From Sycobia sp. Sy_11 (lineage: Eukaryota > Arthropoda > Insecta > Hymenoptera > Epichrysomallidae): a stretch of DNA of 64,000 nt. Positions 54,310 to 64,000 of this stretch are shown in pieces. Every line of letters starts with the position of its first letter. The first letter of the stretch is position 1. Location: NCBI GenBank assembly GCA_018907035.1, contig JACCIC010000052.1, forward strand, positions 620,001 through 684,000, given 5' to 3'. A program made the position numbers and the translations under genes. The notes beneath the pieces were generated by a model. That model ran no database searches. It was not told where the DNA came from and saw nothing but the letters and a program-made list of their open reading frames with translations.

Positions 54310-54592
54310 ATAAATAAATTCTTGTCGTTATAACGAATTATTTTATTAAATATTGAATATTTGGAAATATTCAATATTTAAATTAGCGGACTGCTAATGC
54401 ACGTATTCATTATTCTAAGGGCCTTCAGTCGCTCAAACATACGCTTCAGACATATAAGGCTTGCGTTATTCCCAAAAGTCTAACGCCGTATATGGATAGA
54501 TGCTATAAAATTGTTTTGCTCGCCCAAATATGGTAGCGGAAAAAATTTCGTTATTTTGGAATAAACTTATAGTGCAATGTATTTTATATAAA

Positions 54593-54647
<55 letters not shown>

Positions 54648-55265
54648 TATGATTATTATTACTTGTAAAAGTTAATATTATATATATATTTCAAATACTA
54701 TTACATATTTTAAATTTGATATATCACTATATTCCCCAAATTATATATTTTATTATATATTTATATATTTCTAAATTATATATATTATTATATATTTATA
54801 TATTCTAAATTATATATATCATCATATTTTTTAAACATTATATATTATTGAATATGTTAATTATTATATACTTTCTTTATAAAATGTGTTTTTTTTTGTT
54901 ACATATTTAAACTTTCATTAATATTATATCGTTATAAATTCTTCGAGTTATTTGGCCTGATCTTACACCAGGATAATGCATGAGTGCATACGTTTGCAGT
55001 TTCAGTGGCTAAAATTCAGAAATTGAAGTTTGAATTGATTGACCATCCACCGTACTCACCAGATCTGGCCCCGAGTCACTTCTTATTTCCAAATTTAAAA
55101 AAATGACTCAGCGGACAACGGTTTACGTCAAATGAGGTCATCGTTCACACAAATGATTATTTTGAGGAACTACAACAATCATACTATTCTGAAGGCTTAA
55201 GAAAATTGGAGATACGTCTGTCAAAGTGTATTGAACTAGAAGGAGATTATGTTGAGAAATAAAAA
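54310..55265 (+). mobile_element. Mariner-tail composite repeat, copy 2
   Basis: Same structure as 44,310-45,190: the palindrome near 54,348-54,380, CTAAGGGCCTTCAGTCG-like DNA, (TA)n (54,599-54,637), then a mariner C-terminus. That part reads HPPYSPDLAP without the stop (about 55,045-55,070), then RFTSNEVI-type wording, and continues further than copy 1 to LEIRLSKCIELEGDYVEK and a stop at 55,259. It has frame changes inside. The first two catalytic residues are absent. Confidence 0.75.
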
Positions 55266-55403
55266 AAAATTTACCCCAAAAAAATTTTTTTCTATCTTTT
55301 TCTAAAGACTTATTGTTACCGTCTATACCTTCATCAAACTATACCCTATTTATTAATAGTATGATACAATGTAAATATGATTGAACTTTTATTAGAATAG
55401 AAA

Positions 55404-55774
55404 TCATATCATATCATATCAGACTAATCATAGTAACTAATAAAGACAAATTGTGTTTCTGTTTGTACACGTTAAACAAAAACAAAATATGAAACCAATT
55501 ACTCGGAAAATCTAAATATGTATTCTATATTCTCTTCGGAAGGATATACGATATATTTATTTCAAATTCAACAAAGAAGATGGAAAAATAGGAAGTTACT
55601 TCACCAACAATTCGAAAATTGTGTATATCTAATATATCGTCGCTTCCATTTAAAAAGGTGTTATTTGAATGCCCGCTTTAATAAGGTGCTATTTCGCAAA
55701 GCATTGTTTTGCTTCAATTTCAGTTGAAACCACTAACTAAATATTCGCGATATTTATTTAAAAATACAAAAATA

Positions 55775-55818
<44 letters not shown>

Positions 55819-57081
55819 GCGTCTCAGCTTCGCTGAGATAATTTAATCGACTCATTAAACAGTTCAATAATATCAATGAAAAAATACTCTATGTATAAAT
55901 ATATATTCCTATAAATAATTTTACCTATATCTTCCTATAATAATTTTACAGAGGCCTCGGAAGGACTTCTACAAGGCGTTTGGTGTTTGGAAGGTAGAAC
56001 TCGATGTACAGATGTCTCGCAACGACTTCTATAGACGGTTAGGTCTATCGATGACAGGATATGAAACTTCTCGTTGAAGTCGTCCTGACATACCCGAACA
56101 TCGTTACCTACCGAATGAAGACTGTACTTTCTGTAGATATTGTCCAGAGACAGCTGGACATCGTCTTCTACCGACCAAATACGAATTTTTTCGTAGAAGT
56201 CATCCCGGCATACCTGGACATCGTTTCCTAAAAATTAAACACGATACTTCCTGTAGAAGTCGTTCCGAGGCATTCGAATATTTTATTCTACTGTCCGAAC
56301 ACGAAATTCTACGAAGAAATCGGCCAAAGACTCCTAGACATTGTCTTCTATCGTCTAAACACCCACACTCCCCGTAGAAGTCGTTCCGAGACGCTTAGAC
56401 GTTGTATTATACTATCTAAACACTAAACTTCACGTAGAAGTAGTTCAAAGATACCTGAACATCATATTCTGTCGTCCGAACACAAACCTACCAATAAAAG
56501 ACGTCCAGAGGAAAATAGACTTCGTTCCCTACAGAGTATACACAATTCTTCCCTAAGAAGTCGTTCCGACTCGTTACTGTTTTTGTTGTACTGAAAACAA
56601 TCGGGACACCCACTTACTCTAATGTTCTAGCCGAATACAAAATTCTCCATAAAAGTCTTGCCGAAACATCGGGATATTGTATTCGTCCTCCTGAACACTA
56701 AACTCACATTAGAAGTCATTTCGAGATACCTGGACATTTTTTCTACCGTCCAAATACGAAAATACAAGATGTCACCAAAGAAGCTATATGTAAGATATAT
56801 ATATTTATTTATTTATTTATATGTCGTATATTTTGATATATTAAATTACATACCGTGATTATTTAGTTATCATGGTGTCAACTAAAATTGATCTGTGAAA
56901 TACTACTTTTTTTAAACAGATGATGAGATAGTAGCTTTTTATACAGGAGCGATGCTGGGTAAAATTATTTACAGAAATATATATTTATATATAGCAAGCA
57001 TTTTTCACATAGATATTATTTAACTATTTAATAAATCGGTTAAATTGTTATCTCGTGCGAAGTCGAGATGGGAGATGCTAG
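55404..57081 (+). mobile_element. Helitron-like element copy H7, good termini, internally rearranged
   Basis: The 5' end after an A is TCATATCATATCATATCAGA, then CTAATAAAGACAAATTG. The 3' end has a perfect hairpin ATCTCG-TGCGAAGT-CGAGAT (57,050-57,069), GGGAGATG, then CTAG at 57,078-57,081 followed by T; this is the textbook Helitron end with insertion between A and T. In the middle, a minus-orientation 3' end (CAGCGTCTCAGCTTCGCTGAG at 55,820) follows the (TA)n, then a 60-bp array that changes orientation near 56,055. It is non-autonomous and seems to contain a second copy inserted in reverse. Confidence 0.78.
55945..56770. repeat. 60-bp minisatellite array of H7
   Basis: About 13-14 units, period near 60. 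The first two (55,955-56,050) read in the plus orientation, the remainder in the reverse. This is the most diverged array in the window. Confidence 0.8.
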
Positions 57082-58140
57082 TACATAACATATTCAAAAA
57101 ATATTTTTTCCTCATTCTAACCTACAAATCGCACATTCACCGCTTGATTCCGGTTCTCATGAGGAAAAATATAGTCCTTACCTAGTACGAAAAGACTTTT
57201 GTACGAACTTCGTTACAACCCTCGACTTCGTCTCGGGCCGCAAACCTCTCGTTTCGTAAATAAATCCTTTCCATACTCGGTAAGAAATGTACTATCCCCG
57301 CACTCGGGGCGCAAAATACGATTTTCTGCAACTCTCTAAAGGAAGAAAAATACTACTTTTCCTCCCTAGGGAAGAAAAGTGTTTATGGCCGATTCCTGAC
57401 CAATCCGAAAGCAGAATTTTAATTGTCCTCCCTTGGGAGGAAAAGTGAATGATCGAAACCGTGTAGTCCAGTAGGATTCTCGGTCTTCCGTGCCTGCGTA
57501 ACATCTGGCATTTACGGTGTTTAAACTTACGAGTATATGCGATAATCGACCGCGGGCTCGAGCTTTTTTTTGCACTTTGAGTTAGGTATTCGAAATTTTA
57601 AAATAAAATAAGATTTATATTCTATGTGAAATTTATTACAAAAATTCTTACAATGTTTTTTAAGTATTAAAAATTATCTATATTTTTTTTAATTAGTTTT
57701 AATTTTAAATTCTATTTTTTTCAATTTATTTTGAGAGTAGATTATTAACAAACTTATAATCTTCAGTTGATTAGTCTTATTTATTTTTAAAAAGGGGGTG
57801 GGGGTGCTCCGCCCCCAACAACCGATCCTACATCTCTTAATATACTTTATCAATTTCCAAATAAGAGAAAATCATTTATTTTAATGCTATTAAATTCAAG
57901 TAAATTGCAGTAATAACCATAAGAGAAAACCGATAATATTATATTTTTTCAAATCTAACGAATTATATTTTATATTAGGGCAACTTATTCGGATCGAGTA
58001 TCATCTGGACCTTTAGATATTATACCTGCTCGCTCTATCTAAGCATGACTAACACATGGGAGGGGGGTGACACTGTTTGATTCTGTAAGTTTGCTATTCA
58101 ATTTTTTGTGCATTTCTTTGAGAAAGAAAAAGCGCCCTCG
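57082..58140. other. Unassigned DNA with a palindromic element
   Basis: 57,170-57,320 has fold-back-like wording (TAGTACGAAAAGAC and later TTTCGTAAATAAATCCTTTC) with the internal CCCTCGACTTCGTCTCGGGC, resembling the element at 58,146. The two minus-strand ORFs at 57,292-57,575 show no domain. The remainder is A+T-rich. Confidence 0.4.
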
Positions 58141-58145
58141 TATGG

Positions 58146-58281
58146 GAAAATAGTATGTGACACACCGAAGCAAAGGCGTTTTCGGACTCGGGTAATTTGA
58201 CGTCCTCGCTTCGCTCGGGCAGCAAACATACCCTCGTCGGAAAACGCCTATTTTCTCCCTTGTGTCACAATGTACTATTGT
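58146..58281. repeat. Small fold-back (MITE-like) element
   Basis: Left arm 58,146-58,185 (AAAATAGTATGTGACACACC, then GGCGTTTTCGGA) and right arm 58,236-58,281 (its inverse: TCGGAAAACGCCTATTTTCT, then TGTGTCACAATGTACTATTG). The centre contains a second small palindrome, GTCCTCGCTTCGCTCGGGC. No coding capacity. Confidence 0.7.
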
Positions 58282-58439
58282 ATAATCTTAACTAAATTGT
58301 CAGGTTATAAACATCATCTGAGATTTGATGTATTAATTCCGTAGTTATATCTTACTAATTACGGAATAAAGATATTGCAATTACAACGTTAGTACACATA
58401 TGATAAAGTTATACTTTCATTAAGAAAAAACTGAATGTA

Positions 58440-58640
58440 AATAGTATGTTTTGTATTAATTTTTTTCAAATTTGGAAAAAATAAATTTAACCAATTTCCA
58501 GATATCCAAAATGACCACAAAAACTTCCGGAACAATTGTAAAGATATCATCAACATATCTCTTAAATATCATTGGTTCAAAAAGCAATTTTGACAAGGCT
58601 ATACTTTCCAACTTTTCCATAACTAAATTAGCTATAACTT
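58440..58640 (-). pseudogene. PLE RT catalytic segment, inverted
   Basis: Read on minus it gives VIANLVMEKLESIALSKL, then FEPMIFKRYVDDIFTIVPE. YVDD is the RT catalytic motif of PLEs (about 58,552), so the active-site part was copied but lies in reverse relative to the rest. It has a stop after KFEKN at 58,456. Confidence 0.85.
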
Positions 58641-59527
58641 TGTGGATGAAATGGTGGATGTTTTCAATTCTGTACATGACAGAATTAAATTTACAAGGGA
58701 GGTTGAAGTTAATAGTCAGTTAAGTTTTCTGGAAATTAATCTCATTAGATGTAGTAATAATAAGGTGAAACTTAATTGGTACAGAAAGCCTACTTGGTCA
58801 GGTAGGTTTTTAGATTTTAATTCACACCACCAATTCGGAAACAAAATTGGAGCAATAAAGGGTGTCATTGACAGAGCAATAAAATTGTCACATAAAGATT
58901 TTAGACAAAATAATTTACAGATAGTAAGAGAAACTTTCATTAATAATGGTTATCCAATTCAATTTATTAATAGATTAATTGCTGAGAGATTGTTTGACAT
59001 TTATAATACCGAAAATAGACATAGTGCAGGAATTGATGTTATTGTCTTGCCATATGTTAGAGGATTGTCTGAAAGAATAAAAAGAAATTTTCGGAAATAT
59101 AACATTCAAATTTTCTTTCAAAATAGCAATAATTTGAGTAGATTGTTTAATAATTGCAAAGATAAGGATGATTTATGCTTAAAATCAGGAGTTACAAGAT
59201 TACAAGACTGGAGTTTACAAGATTAATTGCATGGATTGTGATAAATACTATATTGGACAAACAGTTAGATATTTAAAAAAGAGAATTTATGAGCATAAAT
59301 ATAGTTTACGTAGCTCACATATTACTTCCGGTTTAAAAGAGCATTGTTTAAAGTTTTTACATTCTTTTGATTTTGTGAATGTGGATATTTTGGAACATGG
59401 TATTAATAATAAGTATAAACGGGAGAGTCTTGAAAGTATTCACATTTCCAGGAATCGAAATAATGTGAATTTAATGTTAGAGTCTGGTAGATTGGACAGT
59501 GTTTATCATTCCTTATTAAATTGATTA
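58641..59527 (+). pseudogene. PLE RT end and GIY-YIG endonuclease, frameshifted
   Basis: 58,641-59,226: RT palm end and thumb (DVFNSVHDRIKFTREVEVNS, then QLSFLEINLIR, then NWYRKPTWSGRFLDFNSHHQ). 59,209-59,524 in another frame: VYKINCMDCDKYYIGQTVRY, then LKKRIYEHKYSLR, and later RESLESIHISRNRNNVNLML, the GIY-YIG endonuclease that nicks the target site. The frame break at about 59,187-59,226 coincides with an imperfect duplication of some 22 bases (GGAGTTACAAGATTACAAGA beside GGAGTTTACAAGATTAATTG). Removing none of this by hand, the locus cannot make one protein. Confidence 0.85.
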
Positions 59528-59618
59528 GTTTTGGACAATTGGTGTAGAGGGGGAATTAATTTACTAAATTTGGTGGTGGGGATGGGTATATATAGATTAG
59601 AATATAAGGTTTAGATTA

Positions 59619-59663
59619 GTCCCTGATGAGGAGCCGTAGCGAGCTCGAAACGTTGGACAAGTC
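59619..59663 (+). ncRNA. Conserved PLE stem-loop with partial hammerhead-like core
   Basis: Contains CTGATGA (59,623-59,629), a short helix GAGC/GCTC (59,631-59,634 with 59,643-59,646) and GAAAC (59,647-59,651), then GTC at 59,661-59,663. These are the core elements of hammerhead ribozymes, which PLEs are known to carry. One extra base separates CTGATGA from the helix, and I cannot draw a convincing helix I, so self-cleavage is unproven. Confidence 0.4.
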
Positions 59664-59942
59664 TTCAATTAGGTAAGGGTGTTGGGGACAGTCAGACTGC
59701 ACTTTACTAACAAAAAATTTTTTCAGCTAATATTTTATTTTCAGATTAGTCTACGGGGGTGAATGTAAACAAGGACAGTCTGACTGTCATAATTTTAATT
59801 TAATTTTTAATTTAATTTTTATTTTTAATTTTTATTTTATTTTATTTTATTTTTTTTTATTTATTTTTATTTTTATTTTTATTCTATTTTTAGATTGAAT
59901 TAATTGGACTGTAAGACCAATAAAAAATATTTATTAATTAAT

Positions 59943-60900
59943 CTTATATCTCTATTTAAAATATAAAGAAAAGTTATACCACATTTATTTTGTTTTTTAA
60001 TATGCTATGAGATTATAAAATATAATACAACATTTAAATAAATATTTTAAGTATAAATATCTATTTTTGAAATCAAAAACAAGTTCACTCATGATACACT
60101 CTGCACTATTGGAGCCTACGCGAATGCCACTTTTGTTTTGATATAGTGATGACCTCGTACACGCGATAGACATTTCTTTCGCGAATAGATTGGGGTGGCT
60201 TTAGTCTTTTGTATGTCTATTTTTAAATATTTGAAAACATTTTAAGTAAAAAGTAAAAAATAATAAAAAGAAATAATTTTTTTAATAAACTTAATAAAAA
60301 AGCGATAAAAATTCAACTAAAGAGTAAAACATAATTAAAATGTATAAAACTTTTTTCTAAAATATACTTTTTACAAAATGGTAAAAAGATAATTAAAAAG
60401 TAAACAATTAATATTGTAAAAATATTGTAAAATATTAAACTAAGAAATAAAAATAAATAATAAAAAAGTCAAATTCGAAAAAAATGAATTTGCACAAGCA
60501 TAAGCAAAAGAAATGCGTAAACCCCATAAAAGTTTCTAATTTCCAAAAAACATATATTTAAAATAAAAAATATGCCAACATTTATGTGGAATATGTGATT
60601 TTAGTATTTTTTTGAATATAACAGTAAAACTATATAATTAAATGTTTATAGAATATTTATTGATACAATTTAGATTTCTTGACAAAGATACAAAAAAAAG
60701 AATAAAATTACTAAAATGATAGACGTTACTATATCTCACGCGTGGTATAAGTTAAAATATAACAGTGCACAAAAAGAATCTAAAAAGAAGAAAAACTTGA
60801 ACTGAAAGCATCAGTTTAGTTTCATTTATAAAGTTGAGAAGGTTTGAAACAAAACTCTCCGGATGCAATTTAAGATCTCGAATTACTTTTGTCTGATCAT
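59943..60900. other. A+T-rich DNA without recognised features
   Basis: No ORF with motifs and no repeat partner. Confidence 0.4.
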
Positions 60901-61640
60901 TTTGGTATAGTTATTAATTTCTCTTGAACGCTAGCTCCAATACTATATATGAGATTGATTTCTCGATATTCAACGCCATTAATCCACATGTCAATCGCGT
61001 GGCAATGGACGATGGTATAACGATTTTCTCACGTCGTCGACGTCCACGGCTACGGCCACAGACGACAATTGGGATATCCGTCTTAGCGACGTCTCAAGAA
61101 ACAAGTGGGGCTTCTGCGTACACACGTATTCGAATATTCAAGGTAAGCCAAGATATTCGCAGATCCTCACTAATTGAATAAACGTATCTCCTTAAGACTG
61201 TTTGGCGACTTAGCGACGGAGGGTACACCTACAGACTCGATCGTTTATACTCAAGATATCTATATAATGCATTGGTAAGAAGGAGAAGAGTGACTGTATA
61301 TAGGACATTCAGTAGAAGAGTACATTAGAGAGTGCGAGAACTCGACCACGGTGCATATTGAAAAGTGGAACGTCCACAGAAGCTCAAGCTCGAGCCGCAT
61401 CCAAAAACAGCCAGCTATATCGCTTACTCCCAGAACATCAGGTGAGCACCCCGAGCTGTGCCATCACACAAGCAGCCCTGTCGCAATTGAGCAGCCCAAC
61501 CAAAGAAGATCCATAAGGTGGGAGAATGAACATTCATTCAGTCAACAGTGCGCCCCTAATTTTTTAAGACGTGTTTCGAAGCTTTTGCAAAATACATTAG
61601 AACTTTACGATATCTCTTTTCCACAACGGGGCTAAACTCA
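60901..61640 (+). other. GC-richer stretch, possible host exon pieces
   Basis: Two plus-strand open stretches (60,924-61,181 and 61,351-61,635) with no known domain; the second is serine- and proline-rich. Donor-like wording occurs at 61,140 (CAAGGTAAGC) and 61,440 (CAGGTGAGC). This is the only part of the window that could belong to a host transcript, but similarity to any protein is not recognised and chance ORFs are equally possible. Confidence 0.25.
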
Positions 61641-62870
61641 GTTTAATCTTAAAGTACCTTAAACATAGCAGTTACATGAGTGTTAATACTAGTGATCTTT
61701 GACATGAAATTTAATCTTATGGCTCGCTTTCCATATCAGTATAATCTCTTCAAAATATAATAACCACCTTTGCAAAATTATCGATTCAAACTTTTGTGAT
61801 AGAAGAGATAGATTTAATAAATGAAAACCAGATGAGCTTCAACAGAATATCCAGTGTACCATATACTTCATTACTTAAATATGCAACTAAATTATAGTAA
61901 AATATGAAAAAAGTACTAGAACATATATTCATGATTGAGCTAATTGACTTCTTTTATATGAGTCATATGTATCAGTCATGTATTCTTTTTCAATAGACAG
62001 TGCTATTTGTTAATACAGTGACATAGAATGCTGATCTAGATCATTAGTATGAGATTGCTATTAAAGCATTTAATAATTCCAAAATCTTTCTCTCAAAGTA
62101 TATAAAATTTGTAGACAATAGATATAGAAACTAGCAAAATACTTTCCTATTAAATTAACTTTTTTTTGGCAATTTAAATTGTGGTATCATTTGTAATTGA
62201 TATAGATGGCCAAATTTGAAAAAGTGTTCTTGAATCTTTGTAAGCAGTTTAAAAAATATGGTTTTTATAATAATATTAAAATGTGTTCACAAAATTATGG
62301 GGACTGTACATTATTGTTGACTAAAGATATTGTGAGATGTATAAGTATTAATTATATAGTTTTTAACATATCAAGGGTGAAAACAATTTTCATTATAATA
62401 TTGTAAGAATGCTTCACAGTTCTAAATATCTTAAAATTTTGCGTAAGAAAAATGTAAAATATTATGAGATATTTAAATTGGGTTCTGTAAAGGATACAAT
62501 ACATTTAATATATGGTAAAATTCTGAAACATAATATTTATAACAATGAAAAAGCTTTTCATGATTATTATAGCTGCGCTTATATTGGAATAATATTACTG
62601 TGTTTAGGCAATATTATATTTAACATAAAATTTTATTTTTAAATCTTGATTGAAGAATAAATAGAGTAACAAAAAAGTAGTCTCTTATTAAAACAAATAA
62701 TATTTAAGATTTAAGTTAGAAATCTTAAAAGCTATATCAATAAAAAAATTCTATAAAATGTTATAGTCAATATTTTATAAAAGTTTTATAATTTACATTT
62801 GATAAACAACATTTTATGACAAAATTTTATAAAATTCATTCATTTTTAACGAATATATTTTTGTTACGTT
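61641..62870. other. A+T-rich DNA without recognised features
   Basis: ORFs at 62,206-62,406 and 62,409-62,642 consist mainly of codons expected from A+T-rich DNA, and I recognise no domain in them. Confidence 0.35.
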
Positions 62871-62979
62871 GAAACTACATACGTTAAATAATTTTTTTTC
62901 AATAGCGAGAAAGCTTATGATGGTGCAGTCATCGAACCGCTCTTTTGTATACTTCAAATGCAGATATGACATTACAGTG

Positions 62980-62980
<1 letters not shown>

Positions 62981-63010
<30 letters not shown>
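62981..63010. repeat. (GA)n microsatellite
   Basis: About 15 GA units. A short upstream stretch (AGCTTATGATGGTGCAGTCA at 62,911) faintly resembles the head of the SINE family but is too weak to annotate. Confidence 0.9.
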
Positions 63011-63015
<5 letters not shown>

Positions 63016-63359
63016 AAAACATCTTATTTAACACTATTTTTCCATGTATGCCGTAGTGTCTGTATAAAACAACACGGAGTAAAATCAATTCATAATTTAA
63101 CATGCGGAGTGTCCAGACCGTGGGTGCATGTTTCACACGTTTTATTATTGTTGACAGCACCGTATTCAGGTTTTGGAGGACCCTGGGCACCATCGGTGTC
63201 GGGGCCCTCCATTGAGAGTTTTCAAATCACAAACGATACAATTTTTATAATACAATTTTTTATCGCATATATAAAATAATTTATTTATCTACACGTATAA
63301 CTTTTTAATAAATAAAAATATATTTATATAGTAGAAAATTAAATTAAAAAAAATAAAAA

Positions 63360-64000
63360 TAAGTAAATAAAACATTTTCGCGCTTTTTTCGGCAATTGTT
63401 TTTAACATATTATCAATATTTATATAGTGTATAATATCTCTCTCCATACTTATACTAGTCAAATGATTTAGCCGATTTTGAGCCATTGGTATCGTCTAGG
63501 CATCATTCGCTAAATTTCATTTCGAGAACGACCTTCCTACGGTACAATTGCTTATCATTAGAGTTAAATACTCTCGTACTCCTTTTTTAATAATCAATGA
63601 AAACATAGTTTGTTCTCGACTAACTCTAATACCAGATTTTAATTGAGAATCAAATATTTGAAATAAAAAAAGTTCCATTTCTAAATTTGAGTCAAAATGA
63701 TTTTTATAGATATCTTGTAATCCTTTACTATTCTGTCATATTTCAAAAGAAGTTAAGTTATTGAAGCTTGATAAAAACCCCAAGCGTAATTCGATCGTTT
63801 CATATGTTGAAATTCTTTCATCTAAAAAAACCACAAAAGTATCGATCAAAGGTATAAATTTAAAGGTGCGAAACTTTTCAGAAAGTGTAAATTTAGTTTC
63901 TTCCACAAAACTATAATTCAGAAGATGCATCCGTACATTTCTGCGACGAACACGATCACGTTTATAACCTGAAATGTTAATAAGTTGTCTATCTAGATCT
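63360..64000 (-). pseudogene. hAT-type transposase C-terminal remnant
   Basis: Enters from the right edge on minus. Frames broken by stops give FKFIPLIDTFVVFLDERIS, later LEMELFLFQIFD, then YLTLMISNCTVGRSFSK, then MAQNRLNHLTSISMERDIIH and KTIAEKSAKMF. This order (a helical region, then (E/G)RSFSK, RLN-L and a helical end) is the hAT dimerisation domain as in ZMYM1-like hAT proteins. Stops at about 63,735 and between the blocks show decay. 63,170-63,210 (GGACCCTGGGC, then GGGGCCCTCC) may belong to the element's end. Confidence 0.7.

Larger units (their letters stand above)
58440..59942 (+). mobile_element. Penelope-like element with inverted 5' segment
   Basis: The first 200 bases (58,440-58,640) are RT sequence in reverse orientation; the remainder is plus-strand PLE: RT end, linker, GIY-YIG endonuclease, 3' UTR with a conserved stem-loop (59,623-59,658) and tail (GTAAGACCAATAAAAAATAT near 59,912). 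The 5' part of the RT and any upstream repeat are missing. 5' inversion with truncation recalls twin priming during target-primed insertion. Confidence 0.85.

Noticed and set aside
62206..62642. Two consecutive small plus-strand ORFs as a host gene
   Set aside because: Composition fits translated A+T-rich DNA; no domain, splice signal or repeat of the frame is visible.
62900..62960. A fifth SINE copy starting at 62,905
   Set aside because: Only a weak resemblance to the head over about 20 bases; the B box and body are missing.

Overview
The window is A+T-rich eukaryotic DNA made almost entirely of transposable elements (TEs) and simple repeats. The TE set suggests an insect: many mariner lineages, an R1-clade LINE, Penelope-like elements (PLEs), Ty3/gypsy and copia remnants, a tRNA-Thr-like SINE and Helitron-type elements whose 5' region resembles lepidopteran and hymenopteran Helitrons. 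A hymenopteran, perhaps an ant, is my best guess from the mariner and PLE types; this is inference. I see no convincing host gene. The only weak candidate is a GC-richer stretch at about 60.92-61.64 kb. There is no bacterial signal and no CRISPR array.

Layout. 0-7 kb: gypsy pol fragments, PLE tails (two of them arms of a ~355-bp inverted repeat) and Helitron-like copies carrying a 60-bp minisatellite. 7-14 kb: a truncated Jockey-like LINE, a decayed mariner, an LTR-less reverse-transcriptase fragment, and long A+T-rich stretches with nothing recognisable. 14-23 kb: a PLE tail, a chimeric mariner, a fold-back element split by a SINE, a PLE split by a mariner, a copia gag fragment and another mariner. 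24-28 kb: a Helitron-like copy split by an apparently intact 1,286-bp mariner, a Mutator-type fragment and a full SINE. 28-35 kb: unclassified repeats, a decayed gypsy element and a mariner 5' fragment. 35-38 kb: a near-full Helitron-like copy. 38.5-43.3 kb: a nearly intact R1-clade LINE between (CA)n tracts. 43.8-49.3 kb: SINE, mariner composite, repeats and another Helitron-like copy. 49.3-54.1 kb: a gypsy element on the minus strand with two tandem protease domains. 54.3-59.9 kb: a second mariner composite, a Helitron-like copy with good termini, palindromic elements and a PLE with a 5' inversion. 60-64 kb: A+T-rich DNA and a hAT transposase remnant running off the end.

The elements do not form a pathway; their relation is nesting. 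SINEs sit in Helitron and fold-back arms, mariners sit in Helitron, PLE and unclassified repeats, and Helitron copies lie head to tail. Only two elements look close to functional: the mariner at 24,979-26,264 and the LINE at 38,500-43,246. The LINE has one stop codon in ORF1 and one suspicious substitution in its reverse transcriptase. The most unusual material is the Helitron-like family (60-bp array that reverses polarity, pentamer block at the 5' end, microsatellites at fixed places) and the PLE 3' regions (conserved stem-loop resembling a partial hammerhead core).
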